Positions 5,450-6,243 of a DNA stretch of 6,243 nucleotides are shown in pieces. The first letter of the stretch is position 1. Each line of letters opens with the position of its first letter. The notes under the pieces were generated by a model. The model did no database searches and had not been told where the DNA came from. It worked only from the letters and a program-made list of their open reading frames with translations. This DNA comes from Oscillospiraceae bacterium (GTDB taxonomy: Bacteria; Bacillota; Clostridia; Oscillospirales; Ruminococcaceae): positions 1-6,243 of the forward strand of contig JAEDJF010000087.1 of assembly GCA_016296485.1 (NCBI GenBank), written 5' to 3'. The position numbers and the translations under genes were made by a program.

Positions 5450-6243
5450 TCATTTAAAGTACATATAGAGCTGGCATTTTATCATGCCGTTATAGAGCTT
5501 CCTCCGGCGGTCGGCTTTCCGACCGAAAAGGGACTCAAACTCGTCGTGGGGGGAGATTATATTGAAGCTTCTCCCCTCGCCCGGCTGGAGCACTCTTCCA
5601 AGGTCGCGATATAGGGCTTCCGCCTCCTTTATATCCAAAAGGCGTTCGCCGTAGGGCGGGTTGCAAAGGACAATGAGTTTGCGCTCGGCTTCAGGAAACT
5701 CAAATTTTCTCATATCGCGCTGCTCAACGTGGACTCGCCCGCCGACGCCGGCGTTGTTCGCGTTCTCTATTGTAAGGCGCACCGCCTCCGGGTCAATATC
5801 GGAGCCGTAGGCTTCAAAGGTGGCGTCCCGGCGTATCTCGTCAAGGCAGCGGGAGCGCTCCTGCTGCCAGGTTTCGGCGGGCCAGCAGCTCCACTGCTCC
5901 GCGGCAAAGTGGCGGTTGATTCCCGGGGCGATATTGAGCGCCTTGAGCGCCGACTCGATAAGGAGCGTTCCGGAGCCGCACATAGGGTCACAGACGACGC
6001 TGTCCGGGTAGATATGGGCAAGGTCGGCGATGCCGGCGGCTATGGTCTCCTTTATCGGCGCGTCAACGGAGTTGCGGCGGTAGCCGCGCTTATGAAGCCC
6101 CGTTCCGGAGGTATCGAGCATGAGCATCACCCTGTCTTTAAGAAGAGTGAACTGAATCTGGATAACCGAGCCGGTCTCGTCGAACCAGCTTTGATGATAT
6201 ACGCTTTCAAGGCGCTTTGCCACGGCTTTTTTTATGATGGACT
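5450..6243 (-). CDS. RlmL/YpsC-like 23S rRNA (guanine-N2-) methyltransferase, 5' end cut by window edge
   Basis: This is the C-terminal 263 residues of a SAM-dependent methyltransferase of the THUMP/UPF0020 family, which methylates guanine N2 in 23S rRNA (G2445 in the E. coli RlmL counterpart). The reading frame stays open to the right edge: codons before 6223 give SIIKKA, a linker typical of this family just ahead of the catalytic part. The N-terminal THUMP region, about 100-120 residues, lies outside the window. The conserved GLHKRGYRR segment (near 6100-6070) is followed by SAM motif I, DPMCGSGTLLIESA (D codon at 5989-5987), the acidic motif YGSDIDPEAV (near 5800), and the catalytic motif IV NPPYGER (N codon at 5662-5660), diagnostic of N-methyltransferases acting on guanine. 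It ends in MYMYFK-like aromatic residues and TGA at 5452-5450, then a terminator. Family assignment is firm; the exact target base is inferred from homologues. Confidence 0.93.
   Translation of the reverse strand, partial: SIIKKAVAKRLESVYHQSWFDETGSVIQIQFTLLKDRVMLMLDTSGTGLHKRGYRRNSVDAPIKETIAAGIADLAHIYPDSVVCDPMCGSGTLLIESALKALNIAPGINRHFAAEQWSCWPAETWQQERSRCLDEIRRDATFEAYGSDIDPEAVRLTIENANNAGVGGRVHVEQRDMRKFEFPEAERKLIVLCNPPYGERLLDIKEAEALYRDLGRVLQPGEGRSFNIISPHDEFESLFGRKADRRRKLYNGMIKCQLYMYFK

Noticed and set aside
5402..5614. Plus-strand open frame of 70 codons across a terminator and the methyltransferase end
   Set aside because: It runs through a terminator hairpin and antisense to the conserved C-terminus of the methyltransferase, with no recognisable product.
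1..6243. CRISPR arrays, insertion sequences, tRNA/rRNA genes, toxin-antitoxin or defence modules
   Set aside because: I looked for repeated spacers, transposase motifs, terminal repeats and cloverleaf-like sequence and saw none; the gene content is chromosomal and housekeeping or surface-related.

Overview
The window looks like ordinary chromosomal DNA from a Gram-positive anaerobe of the class Clostridia, probably an uncultured gut-type Oscillospiraceae/Ruminococcaceae member. The basis is strong AGGAGG-type ribosome binding sites, two TTG starts, a lipobox lipoprotein, an XRE regulator with a membrane tail, a small four-Cys protein of a type I associate with this group, and a multidomain exported amidase. 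This taxonomic placement is inference; no rRNA or other marker gene is present.

Layout from left to right. (1) On the minus strand, 1-535 is a NarL/FixJ-type response regulator with a TTG start, cut off by the left edge inside its LuxR-type helix-turn-helix. (2) The intergenic stretch 536-792 is AT-rich and divergent. It holds a good sigma-A-like promoter for the regulator, an extended -10 promoter for the rightward genes, and a perfect 15-bp palindrome between them. (3) On the plus strand, 793-1008 encodes a 71-residue four-cysteine protein. It overlaps by 4 nt the TTG start of an 814-residue exported N-acetylmuramoyl-L-alanine amidase (1005-3449). (4) After a short gap comes a 365-residue lipoprotein (3492-4589) with WG-repeat-like hairpins. 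It ends in a strong hairpin that also serves as terminator for the converging gene. (5) On the minus strand, 4620-5312 encodes an XRE-family DNA-binding domain fused to a multi-pass membrane domain, with its own promoter and a perfect inverted repeat just upstream. (6) A further terminator separates this from the C-terminal two thirds of an RlmL/YpsC-like 23S rRNA guanine-N2 methyltransferase (5450-6243), cut by the right edge.

The genes do not form one pathway. The clearest functional unit is the small Cys protein plus the amidase, which look translationally coupled and point to cell-wall turnover. The lipoprotein is another cell-surface product and may be partly co-transcribed with them. 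The regulators at either side face away or converge and have no evident link to the cell-wall genes beyond the shared divergent region at 536-792.

I found no mobile element, CRISPR array, tRNA, rRNA or defence system. The most unusual element is the amidase. Its N-terminal 240 residues read as an eight-strand barrel with no clear catalytic motif, followed by Ig-like, SH3-like and AMIN-like modules. It also carries many cysteines for an exported protein, three of them beside the zinc site.
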